Below are positions 1-7,578 of a stretch of DNA of 61,782 nt, piece by piece; the first letter of the stretch is position 1, and every line of letters begins with the position of its first letter. The translations under genes and the position numbers were made by a program. Under the pieces are notes generated by a model. That model was not told where the DNA came from. It saw only the letters and a program-made list of their open reading frames with translations, and made no database searches. The DNA is from an uncultured Prolixibacteraceae bacterium (lineage in GTDB: Bacteria; Bacteroidota; Bacteroidia; Bacteroidales; Prolixibacteraceae), in the NCBI GenBank assembly GCA_937915865.1, contig CALGIG010000020.1, forward strand, positions 1 through 61,782. Direction: 5' to 3'.

Positions 1-30
1 ACCCGGAGATTAAAAATCTCCGCACCCCGG
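1..30. repeat. Palindromic spacer, copy A
   Basis: The 30 nt before the first repeat are identical to 212-241. They contain the inverted repeat GGAGATT-aaa-AATCTCC. With the first bases of the following repeat they also form an outer ACCCGG/CCGGGT pair. The left end may be cut by the window. Confidence 0.75.
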
Positions 31-211
31 GTTTCAGTCATCCGAAGATTCTCATCATAGGAAAGTGTACGTTATAGTTAAATGTGGTGCTGCTCATCTA
101 ATGTTTCAGTCATCCGAAGATTCTCATCATTGGAAAGTTGTATTTACTGGTACCGTCTTTAAAGAAGATGAGTTTCAGTCATCCGAAGATTGTTGTTGCC
201 TGATAGGGTGA

Positions 212-241
212 ACCCGGAGATTAAAAATCTCCGCACCCCGG
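212..241. repeat. Palindromic spacer, copy B
   Basis: An exact second copy of the 30-nt palindromic sequence at 1-30, again placed directly before a repeat. It fills most of the spacer between the repeats at 172 and 242. Two identical palindromic spacers in one short array point to a segmental duplication or to insertion of a small dispersed palindrome. Confidence 0.75.
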
Positions 242-318
242 GTTTCAGTCATCCGAAGATTCTCATTTTTTCACAACATGTCAAAGAACGTTTTGCCGCG
301 GGTTGGTCAACTGGCTAA

Positions 319-1260
319 TTAACTGGCCGCGATACTGAATTTTCCCAACCCAAAAGTGGCGGTCGATCCTGCATGTAACCAGCTTCCGGCAATAAACAGG
401 GGGAGCCAGTTATTAAGCTCCGTACCGGTGTAGGTAATTGTACCTGTTAACCCGTCGAAATTCATGGTGGTTTCCTGTGTACCCGAATAACGCCGCCAAT
501 CGGTCAGTTGCACATTCGAATGGCTCGTGGTAATGTTAGTGGAGCCGGGCAAGGATTCGGTTTCGGGCCAAGGCGCATCGCAATGGAAATGGGCAAGCAG
601 GCCCAGGCGCAGGGCCAACCTCGCGGCCAAAAGGTCGAAACGTGGGGCAACCCTGAGCAATTGGCCATTTTCTTTTATGCGGAGCGGGTTTTCGAGCTGT
701 ATAAACAGGTGGTTTTTTAGTTCGATGGGCTTTAGTTGTTCGAACGACAGGATACCCGGTTTACCAAACCAGGGTAAGGCTTCGTATTCGAGCCCGGGCT
801 GAAGGGTTTGTAACCCGGCGGGCCTGAATTTGCCGCGTCGTTTACCAATTCCCAGTTGTCCCATCAGGTTAAAAGCGCCCGATAATTCGGGTAAGCGCCC
901 GATGGCTTTACCAATTAAGGTTAGCTCGAAGCCAAACGTATCGCCTGCGCCAAATTCTGTTTTATCGTCGGGGAGCGGGACGATGATGTACGGGTGCGGC
1001 GATTTGGGGAATTTGTTGTGATGCGGGTGCCCCGGTTCGACAAAGCTGTTGAACAGCTGCGAAAATGCACAGGTATATTTTTCTTTACATTCCTGGCAAT
1101 TTGCCCCCCTGTACCGGCATGTTAGCTTGCGCATGGCCTCGCCTAAACATCCGCGAAATGCCGAACCTTTATAACTGGGTAAAACAATAGGTTCGAGCGC
1201 TTCGAAAACTACCCTTACCCGTATAAATGTAATCGACTGTAGAAATGGGAAATAGCTCAT
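319..1260 (-). CDS. cas6: Cas6 pre-crRNA endoribonuclease
   Basis: 313 residues, of the RAMP-fold Cas6 type (the PF10040-like group by recall). It would cut the repeat RNA 8 nt upstream of each spacer to release crRNAs for the Cmr complex. The visible features are an N-terminal RAMP-like strand pattern, a four-cysteine cluster (C48, C55, C58, C64) that may bind zinc, an inner GxGKRRGKF segment near residue 138, and a C-terminal Gly-rich loop (STATFGLGKF) typical of RAMP proteins. It lies directly upstream of the array in the transcribed direction. A 443-nt gap containing a minisatellite separates it from the rest of the operon, so it may have its own promoter. The catalytic residue could not be assigned. 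Confidence 0.85.
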   Translation of the reverse strand: MSYFPFLQSITFIRVRVVFEALEPIVLPSYKGSAFRGCLGEAMRKLTCRYRGANCQECKEKYTCAFSQLFNSFVEPGHPHHNKFPKSPHPYIIVPLPDDKTEFGAGDTFGFELTLIGKAIGRLPELSGAFNLMGQLGIGKRRGKFRPAGLQTLQPGLEYEALPWFGKPGILSFEQLKPIELKNHLFIQLENPLRIKENGQLLRVAPRFDLLAARLALRLGLLAHFHCDAPWPETESLPGSTNITTSHSNVQLTDWRRYSGTQETTMNFDGLTGTITYTGTELNNWLPLFIAGSWLHAGSTATFGLGKFSIAAS

Positions 1261-1366
1261 TGTAGTACGAACAATTTATTGTTATATTTTATACTCACTC
1301 CCGAAATCAGGGCTTCAGGCGAACCTGGTTTTAAGTAGCCCAAATGCACCTTAGAGGTACAATCGC

Positions 1367-1576
1367 GCGTTGTGGCACTGCGATATCACACTGTGGCGGT
1401 GTGTTATTGCACCGTGGCACTGTGTTATCGCACCATGGCACTGCGTTATTGCACTACCGAAGTGTGTTATCGCACTGTGGCGGTTCGTTATCGCACTGCG
1501 GCACTGCGATTTTTCACCGTGGCGGTTCGTGGTTATACTGCGGTGGTGCGACATTGCACCGTGGCAGTGTAATTTC
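1367..1576. repeat. 21-bp minisatellite, ten degenerate units
   Basis: Ten consecutive 21-nt units fill this stretch without gaps, starting at 1367, 1388, 1409, 1430, 1451, 1472, 1493, 1514, 1535 and 1556. A typical unit is GCACCGTGGCACTGTGTTAT followed by C. Units differ at several positions but keep the phase exactly. Because 21 is a multiple of three, several frames stay open and give spurious ORFs of 7-residue repeats; I see no evidence that any is a gene. The array fills the middle of the 443-nt gap between cas6 and the 157-residue gene. Nothing else is recognisable in 1261-1366 or 1577-1703. Confidence 0.9.
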
Positions 1577-1703
1577 CGAGAGAACAGGTTCAAACTGTTG
1601 GCTGGCCGGTGTGTATAGCCGCTTTAACAGTTGAACGATTAGTTGATACTGCTTAACCCTGAATGATTTAAAACTTCCGGGTCCCGGACCGGAAGCAACA
1701 GGT

Positions 1704-2177
1704 TTATTTCGCGTCGGATGTATTTGCGGCGCTACTGTCGGGTTTGTAGAGTTTTCCCAGCTCGTCGGCGATAGCCTTCGACCCCGGAATACCCATCTTT
1801 ACGTTCATTTTTGCTTTCATATAAATGTACCGTGCCACATCGTAGGCTTCCGAACCGGCAACTTGTTTGGTATCGTGTACCATTTCGAGCAGTTGTAGTA
1901 ACTGGTTTTCGATGGTAACCAGGCCATTGAAAAGGCTGATGTCGTTGGAGGCAGCTTGCAGAAAGCCAGAACCGGGGTCCAGTTCCGGGTTTCGATAGCC
2001 AAAGTCTATGCTTTTTTCGACGAATGGTTTTCGTCCGTCGTCAATCATTTGCATCGAGGCGCGGTCGGCATCTGACAATTTGATTAAAAAGGGCATCATC
2101 GATTTTGCCGATTGTATGATTTGTAAAATCGAATCACGAGTACCCTGGTCTAAATTGTAATCAACTATATTATTCAT
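1704..2177 (-). CDS. Hypothetical protein, predicted all-helical
   Basis: 157 residues with no signal peptide or membrane segment. The composition suggests an all-helical cytoplasmic protein. Visible blocks are an N-terminal LDQGTRDSIL helix, a central GRKPFVEKSIDFGYRNPEL segment, and a C-terminal AGSEAYDVARYIYMKAK stretch followed by MGIPGSKAIADEL. It resembles a small family I recall as widespread in Bacteroidota and of unknown function, but I cannot verify this. It lies 74 nt downstream of cmr6 on the same strand, so it is probably co-transcribed. Nothing in it looks like a known Cas protein. It could be a CRISPR accessory or a passenger; its product is likely real, its role unknown. Confidence 0.7.
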   Translation of the reverse strand: MNNIVDYNLDQGTRDSILQIIQSAKSMMPFLIKLSDADRASMQMIDDGRKPFVEKSIDFGYRNPELDPGSGFLQAASNDISLFNGLVTIENQLLQLLEMVHDTKQVAGSEAYDVARYIYMKAKMNVKMGIPGSKAIADELGKLYKPDSSAANTSDAK

Positions 2178-2251
2178 AATCTTGTTGTTTTAATGATTAA
2201 TAAATAGAATAAATTCCGTCCGCAGCCGGGCCAGCGGGGTGGAAATGCTTT

Positions 2252-3454
2252 TTAGAGGTTTCGGATTGATAAGTTCGGATTATTCGGTAAATAATCGTTC
2301 GAGCATATAACTTTGACTTTCAAACCTATTTCCAGCTGAACTTTTCCGTCAGGCTTCTTTCGATAGTGGCATTCCTCTCCGTTCACAGTAAAATTTACTA
2401 TATAATACTCACCATCCTTGTTTGTAACTTCCCCTTCAAACGATTTATTTTTCTTTAAAAATGGAATCGATTTTGGGTGAAAGTAGTTCTGAATTGCTGG
2501 AATTCCTGAATCCTCATTTGTTGTTATTTTGTTTGGTTCTGATCGTGTTTTTTTTGAAAATTCATTGAACTGCCCATAACCCACATTGGTTTTGGCACCG
2601 ATGCCAATAGTCAAAATGATTTGTTTGAACAACTCTTCTTTTTGACCAACGTTTAAATGAAATCCATCTTTCAAATCGAAGTGAAAACACCATGTTGTGC
2701 CTGGGAGTACTTTTAAGAATAAAAGTGGATTTGGATTCCTTAGCGGATTATCTCCATGAGGCGTTATAGAATCTGTTCCGAAAATTAGACCTTTTGTAGG
2801 TTCATCATCGCCTTCAACTGCCTTTTCTACGCAAGCATCGAAAAACACATCGGTGTTGTATATCCCTAAAAAATCTTCTGCGGGTTCTAAAGGTTTTTCA
2901 AGTTCCTTTTCAATATTCCGACCCTCAAATATCTCCAGTTCAATTTGCCTGATGATCTTCTTTTCGTTTTCAGTCAGGAAAGTTTTGTCATCTTTTTTAC
3001 TGAATTTGGTTGCATCAATATTCGGAATATTGCTAATTAGGTTCCAAACAAAGCGGGCCTTTTGCTCATCATTTTTAGAGCTGCGTTTTAATTTGCTGTT
3101 CAGCCCTTCTCCTTGCCAGGCTGGAAAGATGGAACGCAAAATCCCTTTTATGGAAGAACCCGGAATAACAGGCATTCCGGTAGTATGGTCGAAATAAAAA
3201 CCGATTTTAAATTCGCCAACCATTCCCACTCCCATGGTGTAGCCAACGCCTGATAGCAATCCGGGATATAAAAGTTTCAATGAGAAACCTTGCGGACTAT
3301 TGCTGTCTGATGATAACGGAATAAGCCTTGCTTTTTCAAACGCATTGTTTTTTGGTTTGAATTTCTCTTCCTGTTTTTTCTTATCCGTTACTCTGAAATC
3401 TACATCGTTGAAGTAATCACGATAAAATTTCCATCCATAATTTGGTTGGTTCAT
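2252..3454 (-). CDS. cmr6: Type III-B RAMP protein Cmr6 (Cas7-like)
   Basis: 400 residues. Cmr6 caps the Cas7-type backbone of the Cmr effector complex near the 3' end of the crRNA. Residues 62-110 hold the typical N-terminal RAMP block (LLSGVGYTMGVG, then PGSSIKGILRSIFP). Residues 284-296 hold the Gly-rich loop GIGAKTNVGYGQF. After residue 300 there is a tail of about 100 residues, including SFEGEVTNKDGEYYIVNFTV. It has a beta-rich, OB- or S1-like look and makes the protein longer than the usual Cmr6. It follows cmr5 with a 4-nt gap, so the two are translated from one transcript. Confidence 0.9.
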   Translation of the reverse strand: MNQPNYGWKFYRDYFNDVDFRVTDKKKQEEKFKPKNNAFEKARLIPLSSDSNSPQGFSLKLLYPGLLSGVGYTMGVGMVGEFKIGFYFDHTTGMPVIPGSSIKGILRSIFPAWQGEGLNSKLKRSSKNDEQKARFVWNLISNIPNIDATKFSKKDDKTFLTENEKKIIRQIELEIFEGRNIEKELEKPLEPAEDFLGIYNTDVFFDACVEKAVEGDDEPTKGLIFGTDSITPHGDNPLRNPNPLLFLKVLPGTTWCFHFDLKDGFHLNVGQKEELFKQIILTIGIGAKTNVGYGQFNEFSKKTRSEPNKITTNEDSGIPAIQNYFHPKSIPFLKKNKSFEGEVTNKDGEYYIVNFTVNGEECHYRKKPDGKVQLEIGLKVKVICSNDYLPNNPNLSIRNL

Positions 3455-3458
3455 AGCA

Positions 3459-3887
3459 CTATTTTTTAGTTATTGGAAAAGTACGGATAGCCCTTTTTAA
3501 TGCTATAGCAGCATCAGAAAGGATTTCTTCGTAATGGAGAACAACGGCTCCGTTTTTATCATCTATAATTGCATCAACCATTTTTGACCATTCTGTATGA
3601 GTCGTGGTTATTAGGCTTTCGCTTTTAAGAACGTCAAAGAGTAATTGAAGAATGAACTTTTTATTTCCTTCCCCTTTATTAGAATCTGCTACATTGTAGA
3701 TGGCAACTGCCGTACGAAGCCCCATTTGATCGATCATGATCGGGAATGCAGAAGTATAATTTTCGTAGATTTCCAATATTGAATTATTGCTCCAAATCCC
3801 TTTCTTGCTGGTCTGGGCTTCTTCTTCTTTCCTGTTTTTCAATACTTCTCTTGCTATAGGAAGTAATTCGTCGATTAAGCTTTCCAT
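3459..3887 (-). CDS. cmr5: Type III-B small subunit Cmr5 (Cas11)
   Basis: 142 residues, predicted mostly helical. Cmr5 is the small subunit that lines the target-RNA groove of the Cmr complex. The call rests on size, helical composition and position between cmr4 and cmr6. The segment around residues 47-85 (FPIMIDQMGLRTAVAIYNVA) matches the Cmr5 pattern of a Gly-Leu turn followed by a helix with an alternating hydrophobic face. The reading frame overlaps the end of cmr4 by 13 nt, consistent with translational coupling. No catalytic function is expected. Confidence 0.85.
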   Translation of the reverse strand: MESLIDELLPIAREVLKNRKEEEAQTSKKGIWSNNSILEIYENYTSAFPIMIDQMGLRTAVAIYNVADSNKGEGNKKFILQLLFDVLKSESLITTTHTEWSKMVDAIIDDKNGAVVLHYEEILSDAAIALKRAIRTFPITKK

Positions 3888-4747
3888 AACCCTTGTTTTT
3901 GAATGTTAATTTTGCAATAACCATAACCTACCGATGAATTCCCTCCAATCTGCATTTGCTTAATCCCGTCGAAAGCATCATAAAAAGTATCCATGCCAGC
4001 GGGGCTTGTAACAATGGTATAAAAAAGGGTTTCACGAGGCACAACTTCTTCATACCACAGGTTCTTACTTTGTCCGTTATCGAGAAAATTGCGGGCAATA
4101 ACCGGAAGTTTCTTTTTCAGGAATCCGGTTAGTTCTTCATCGTTGAATATCGATATCGGAGTTCCAAGAAAATCAGCAATCAGTTTCTGTTCATCGATAG
4201 TCAATTGAGTGGTATTGCATTTTTGTGCAATAGTTTTGTGGTTCTCAATCTTAGCACCTGCAAGTGAAGTATCAAAAACAATTGGGTTATTTTCATTAAT
4301 TGATAGCCCTGTCATCTTTTCAAGAATTGCCATTAACTTTTCGTCGTAAGAAACATCCAATACTTTGATTTTGTCTAAAAAATTCGAGATGATTAGAGGG
4401 CTTGTCGCATGAAGATAGGTCACCTTGTCGCTACGCATGGGGAAAGTTAGCAGATGAGCATTGAAGAAATCGCATTGCCCGGCACTATTTGGGTTATCGG
4501 AATTACTTTCTTTTCCATTTTTCTTTTCATTCCCCTTTCCAAAAATTGTATCAATAACATCCGCAGCCAGATAATTCAAGAGCAATTCCCTGAAGGCACC
4601 TTTAAGACTTGTAGAATGAATAACCGGATGTTCAGTTAATACATCGCGTTGTACAAGATTATCGACTTTTCCGCTGTTGCTTTTTCCACTGCCTACGTGC
4701 ATGTTGGTAAACGGGCGGATAAATATGAGCTTTGATTGTTTTTCCAT
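3875..4747 (-). CDS. cmr4: Type III-B backbone subunit Cmr4 (Cas7)
   Basis: 290 residues. Cmr4 polymerises along the crRNA and cuts bound target RNA at 6-nt intervals. The N-terminal block FIRPFTNMHVGSG is the standard Cas7-type start. It is followed by the VDNLVQRD loop, where D29 is the likely cleavage aspartate by position, and by HSTSLKGAFREL. The C-terminal Gly loop is IGGNSSVGYGYCKI. The length is normal for the family. It follows cmr3 after 7 nt and overlaps cmr5 by 13 nt. With D29 present, target-RNA cleavage is expected to be active. Confidence 0.92.
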   Translation of the reverse strand: MEKQSKLIFIRPFTNMHVGSGKSNSGKVDNLVQRDVLTEHPVIHSTSLKGAFRELLLNYLAADVIDTIFGKGNEKKNGKESNSDNPNSAGQCDFFNAHLLTFPMRSDKVTYLHATSPLIISNFLDKIKVLDVSYDEKLMAILEKMTGLSINENNPIVFDTSLAGAKIENHKTIAQKCNTTQLTIDEQKLIADFLGTPISIFNDEELTGFLKKKLPVIARNFLDNGQSKNLWYEEVVPRETLFYTIVTSPAGMDTFYDAFDGIKQMQIGGNSSVGYGYCKINIQKQGLWKA

Positions 4748-4754
4748 TTTATTT

Positions 4755-5873
4755 TTATTTAGGTTGAATGATTACAAATTGATTATACCCGATATTGTTG
4801 AAATCTTTTGAGTCAATTCCAGAAGATGTTTTCCAGTTTTGAAACTGTTCTTCATTCTTGAAATAAAATGTAGAGCCGCGTTCAATCAGGTTGAATAGGC
4901 CACTTTCAAGAAGACCTGCTTTCGATTTTCCTCTGTTGTAGTGATTAACCGTTTCGGCCACCGATGATTTTAGAAAACGAAATGGTTTTGTGGTAGTAAC
5001 TGCAAAAAGTGAATTTTTATACGGGTCGTTACCGAAATACGCATCAGAGGTGAGGATGACTTTTATAAACTGTGGATTGGCAAAATAGTAGGTTTCCTTT
5101 TCTGAAACAGATGGTACTTGAGTTTTACTCTCAATGGAAGGCTCAATCTTGACGGTAAATTTTGAACGTTCCCCACCAAGGGTCATTATGTGGTTTCCAA
5201 TCAAACACTTTTGAATGTCATCTTCAACATTTATCTGAACAACAAAACAAAGATCCCGATTTGCCAATTGATAAAATTCCTGTTTGTAAAAAGCATCATC
5301 ATCATCATCCCCTGTGTTCTTCTTTTTGTTTCCGGGACGAATAATGGATTTAAAAAGGTCGCCGTTCGCAAAAAACTTACCATTTGGTGAAACCCATCCT
5401 GAGATTTCAGGTTCTTTGGGATCGTATCCTTCCAACCGGGGAATAAACTCAACTTTAGAACCATTTAAAAAGCTTGTTCCTTCAATTTTTTCGAAAGTTG
5501 AAGGCTTACTTTTCGAATCTTTGCGTTGTTCGGCTGGTAAAAGCACAAAATTTCCATCAAACAACATCAGTTCCGAAATTGAATTGATTTTCCCATATTT
5601 CCTTTCATAACCAATACGAAATCCGGTATCCCCAATTAGCGTCCCTGCAAGTATCCTGTCCGAAATATTTCCCTTTTCATCAAGAAGGTTTTCTTTTGGA
5701 TTGGATTTATGGTAAGCCAGTAGCGCAAGGTGCCTCAATGCACCAATAAGGGTTGTTTGCTGCGGGTAAGGTAACGAGTATAGAAAATAATTCTGGGTCG
5801 CATCGCTCCTGCGGTTTTCTGTCCCGAAGAAATAATGTTCTACGGGTTTTATCGTTACAGTAAGTTTAGTCAT
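4755..5873 (-). CDS. cmr3: Type III-B subunit Cmr3 (Cas5)
   Basis: 372 residues. Cmr3 is the Cas5-type subunit that holds the 5' tag of the crRNA and contacts Cas10. The N-terminal segment around residues 13-50 (YFFGTENRRSDATQNYFL, then PQQTTLIGALRHLAL) matches the Cmr3/Cas5 pattern of a substrate-facing loop followed by the first RAMP helix. Family members are usually 320-400 residues. The start overlaps the end of cmr2 by 8 nt and the stop is 7 nt before cmr4. No oddities were seen. Confidence 0.88.
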   Translation of the reverse strand: MTKLTVTIKPVEHYFFGTENRRSDATQNYFLYSLPYPQQTTLIGALRHLALLAYHKSNPKENLLDEKGNISDRILAGTLIGDTGFRIGYERKYGKINSISELMLFDGNFVLLPAEQRKDSKSKPSTFEKIEGTSFLNGSKVEFIPRLEGYDPKEPEISGWVSPNGKFFANGDLFKSIIRPGNKKKNTGDDDDDAFYKQEFYQLANRDLCFVVQINVEDDIQKCLIGNHIMTLGGERSKFTVKIEPSIESKTQVPSVSEKETYYFANPQFIKVILTSDAYFGNDPYKNSLFAVTTTKPFRFLKSSVAETVNHYNRGKSKAGLLESGLFNLIERGSTFYFKNEEQFQNWKTSSGIDSKDFNNIGYNQFVIIQPK

Positions 5874-7578
5874 TGTCGGTTCTGATTAAAAAGTTCAACA
5901 ATCGGTAAATCGTATCAAGTTGGGCTAATGCTTCATCTTCAACATTTGGCAGTTCTGAAAAGTCAGTTTTCCCTTTTTTCTTGAGTTCTTTTTCCTTTTC
6001 CTTTCTTACCACTTTTTGTGTTTCAAACACTGATTTGAAGATATTAATAGAATGCTCAATAAAATTTTTATTGGCATGATCGCGCATATTGGCAATATCG
6101 TATTCATTATTGAAATAGCCACCGAAATCAATTGGATCATCCAATCCAATAGTCTCAATTAATGTTCTGTCGCTACGAATCCGATCATGAACCGAACGAA
6201 CAAAAGTGTCTTTGGTCGGGAAGTCTTTAAGTAGAGATAAAAATTCGTCAAAAGAACCACCAGCCTTTTTCTCAAATACAGTTTTGCTGTATTGTCCGCT
6301 ATGGTGCATTACCTGAGTTGCAATAGCATTTTTCCCGGGAACTTTTTTGGCATCACAAAGCAATTCGTGAGAAAGTGAAATTGCCTCGGCAAGCGGGTAT
6401 TTGTAATAAGTAATTGAAATACCATAAGACATGCTTGTTTGCACATCGACATCTTTAATTTTATTGTTGTCCCAAATTTCCCGGAAACAGAGGTCAAGTC
6501 TTTTTATCAGCTCAAAGATTGATTGATCAGTTTCATTTACTGTCGATATAACCGGGGCAAGAAAAAACAAATCGTCGCCACCAATATAAACTGGATGCCC
6601 GCCATATTCATGGATAATATCAGCCGACTTTCGGGCAAAAGTCGAAAGGTTCTTTGAAAATAGATCCAACTTATCCCAATCGTTTCCAATCTCACCTGAA
6701 CATTTCCCCATGCTATCGCCATCGGCATTTACAATACAAATGTATTTGTGAGCTGTTTTGAAATCGGCTGGAAATGACTTTTTAAGTCTTTCGATGATTT
6801 CAGAATCATTAGTATCATCCATACCATTTTTCTTTTCGCTGATTAAAAGTGAAAGTCCTTTTTTTAATGATTCATCGACGATGTTGTCATATTCAGGCCG
6901 TTTAATACGCAGTTGTTTTGTAGCTATTTCAACTACCGAAGGAAAAGAAAGTATATCAACAGTCTCTTCACTGTTACTGGTAACTTTCTTGACATTATGG
7001 AATGTTCTAAGCTCACCGGGTTCAAATCCCAGATCGTAAAATTCAGTTACCTTGTCAAAAAGAATGTCTACGACTTTGCTTGCAGTTGGTTGATAAACGG
7101 TTTTCCGTTCCATGTCGTCCATCATTTTGTTGAGGATAAAAACAACTGAACGCTTTTTTTCGTCTTCTTCCTTTTTTAACTCTTCTAAATCAAGATATTT
7201 AAGAATACCATAGATTTGAAGATACTCAGTCAAAGGATCAATAAATAAAGTAGGATATGCCGAAAATGTTCCACTGAAAATCTCGATAATTTTATTTCTC
7301 AAATTTTGATAATCCTCGATGCTAAACGATTTTCCATCGTTTAATTCAATCATGCAACGGTCATTGAAAAAACCAGCCCCATGAAATGATTTATAATCGT
7401 TGATGTAAGAAATATCTGGAAGTAAAATTCTTCCGACTCTCTTCTTTTCAACCTCAGTGAGCAATAATCTCATTAAGTAGGAGAACAGGTAGCTACTAAT
7501 CCATAATTCTCTTGTTTTACGCGCTTTCAGCAACGTTTTATAGATAGGGCCTAGAGTAAATGCAAGGTAGGTTTTCAT
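5866..7578 (-). CDS. cmr2: Cas10/Cmr2 large subunit, lacking the HD domain
   Basis: 570 residues, clearly shorter than typical Cas10 (about 750-1000). Cas10 is the signalling subunit of the Cmr complex. The protein starts directly with the segment that normally follows the HD nuclease domain (FTLGPIYKTLLKARKTRELW, residues 7-26), so no HD domain is present. The ATG overlaps the cmr1 stop by 4 nt (ATGA), so there is no room for a longer start. Palm-domain motifs are intact: NADGDSMGK near residue 284 (D286, D288) and IGGDDLFF with GGDD at 333-336. A charged C-terminal region around residues 525-550 follows. DNA cleavage by HD is therefore not expected, while nucleotide-messenger synthesis is. 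Which nucleotide is made cannot be read from sequence. The neighbouring CorA-type gene suggests SAM-AMP by analogy with the Bacteroides fragilis system. Confidence 0.92.
   Translation of the reverse strand: MKTYLAFTLGPIYKTLLKARKTRELWISSYLFSYLMRLLLTEVEKKRVGRILLPDISYINDYKSFHGAGFFNDRCMIELNDGKSFSIEDYQNLRNKIIEIFSGTFSAYPTLFIDPLTEYLQIYGILKYLDLEELKKEEDEKKRSVVFILNKMMDDMERKTVYQPTASKVVDILFDKVTEFYDLGFEPGELRTFHNVKKVTSNSEETVDILSFPSVVEIATKQLRIKRPEYDNIVDESLKKGLSLLISEKKNGMDDTNDSEIIERLKKSFPADFKTAHKYICIVNADGDSMGKCSGEIGNDWDKLDLFSKNLSTFARKSADIIHEYGGHPVYIGGDDLFFLAPVISTVNETDQSIFELIKRLDLCFREIWDNNKIKDVDVQTSMSYGISITYYKYPLAEAISLSHELLCDAKKVPGKNAIATQVMHHSGQYSKTVFEKKAGGSFDEFLSLLKDFPTKDTFVRSVHDRIRSDRTLIETIGLDDPIDFGGYFNNEYDIANMRDHANKNFIEHSINIFKSVFETQKVVRKEKEKELKKKGKTDFSELPNVEDEALAQLDTIYRLLNFLIRTDND

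Larger units (their letters stand above)
1..267 (-). CRISPR. CRISPR array (partial, runs off left edge)
   Basis: Four repeat copies begin at 31, 103, 172 and 242, spaced 72, 69 and 70 nt. The copies at 31 and 103 agree over about 36 nt with one mismatch. The copy at 172 keeps only 20 nt and the copy at 242 keeps 25 nt. Read on the minus strand, the part shared by all four is AATCTTCGGATGACTGAAAC. It ends in the ACTGAAAC type of 8-nt tag expected at the 5' end of mature crRNAs, preceded by a short ATC-TTCG-GAT hairpin. This argues for minus-strand transcription, the same direction as cas6 and the cmr genes. Spacers are about 33-36 nt. Only 51 nt separate the last repeat from the cas6 stop codon, so no separate leader is evident on that side. 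Array length and distal end cannot be seen. Confidence 0.85.

Noticed and set aside
1344..1634. ORFs of 63-96 codons on both strands across 1344-1634 with 7-residue repeats
   Set aside because: They arise from the 21-bp minisatellite, whose length is a multiple of three; there is no conserved start or RBS and both strands are open.
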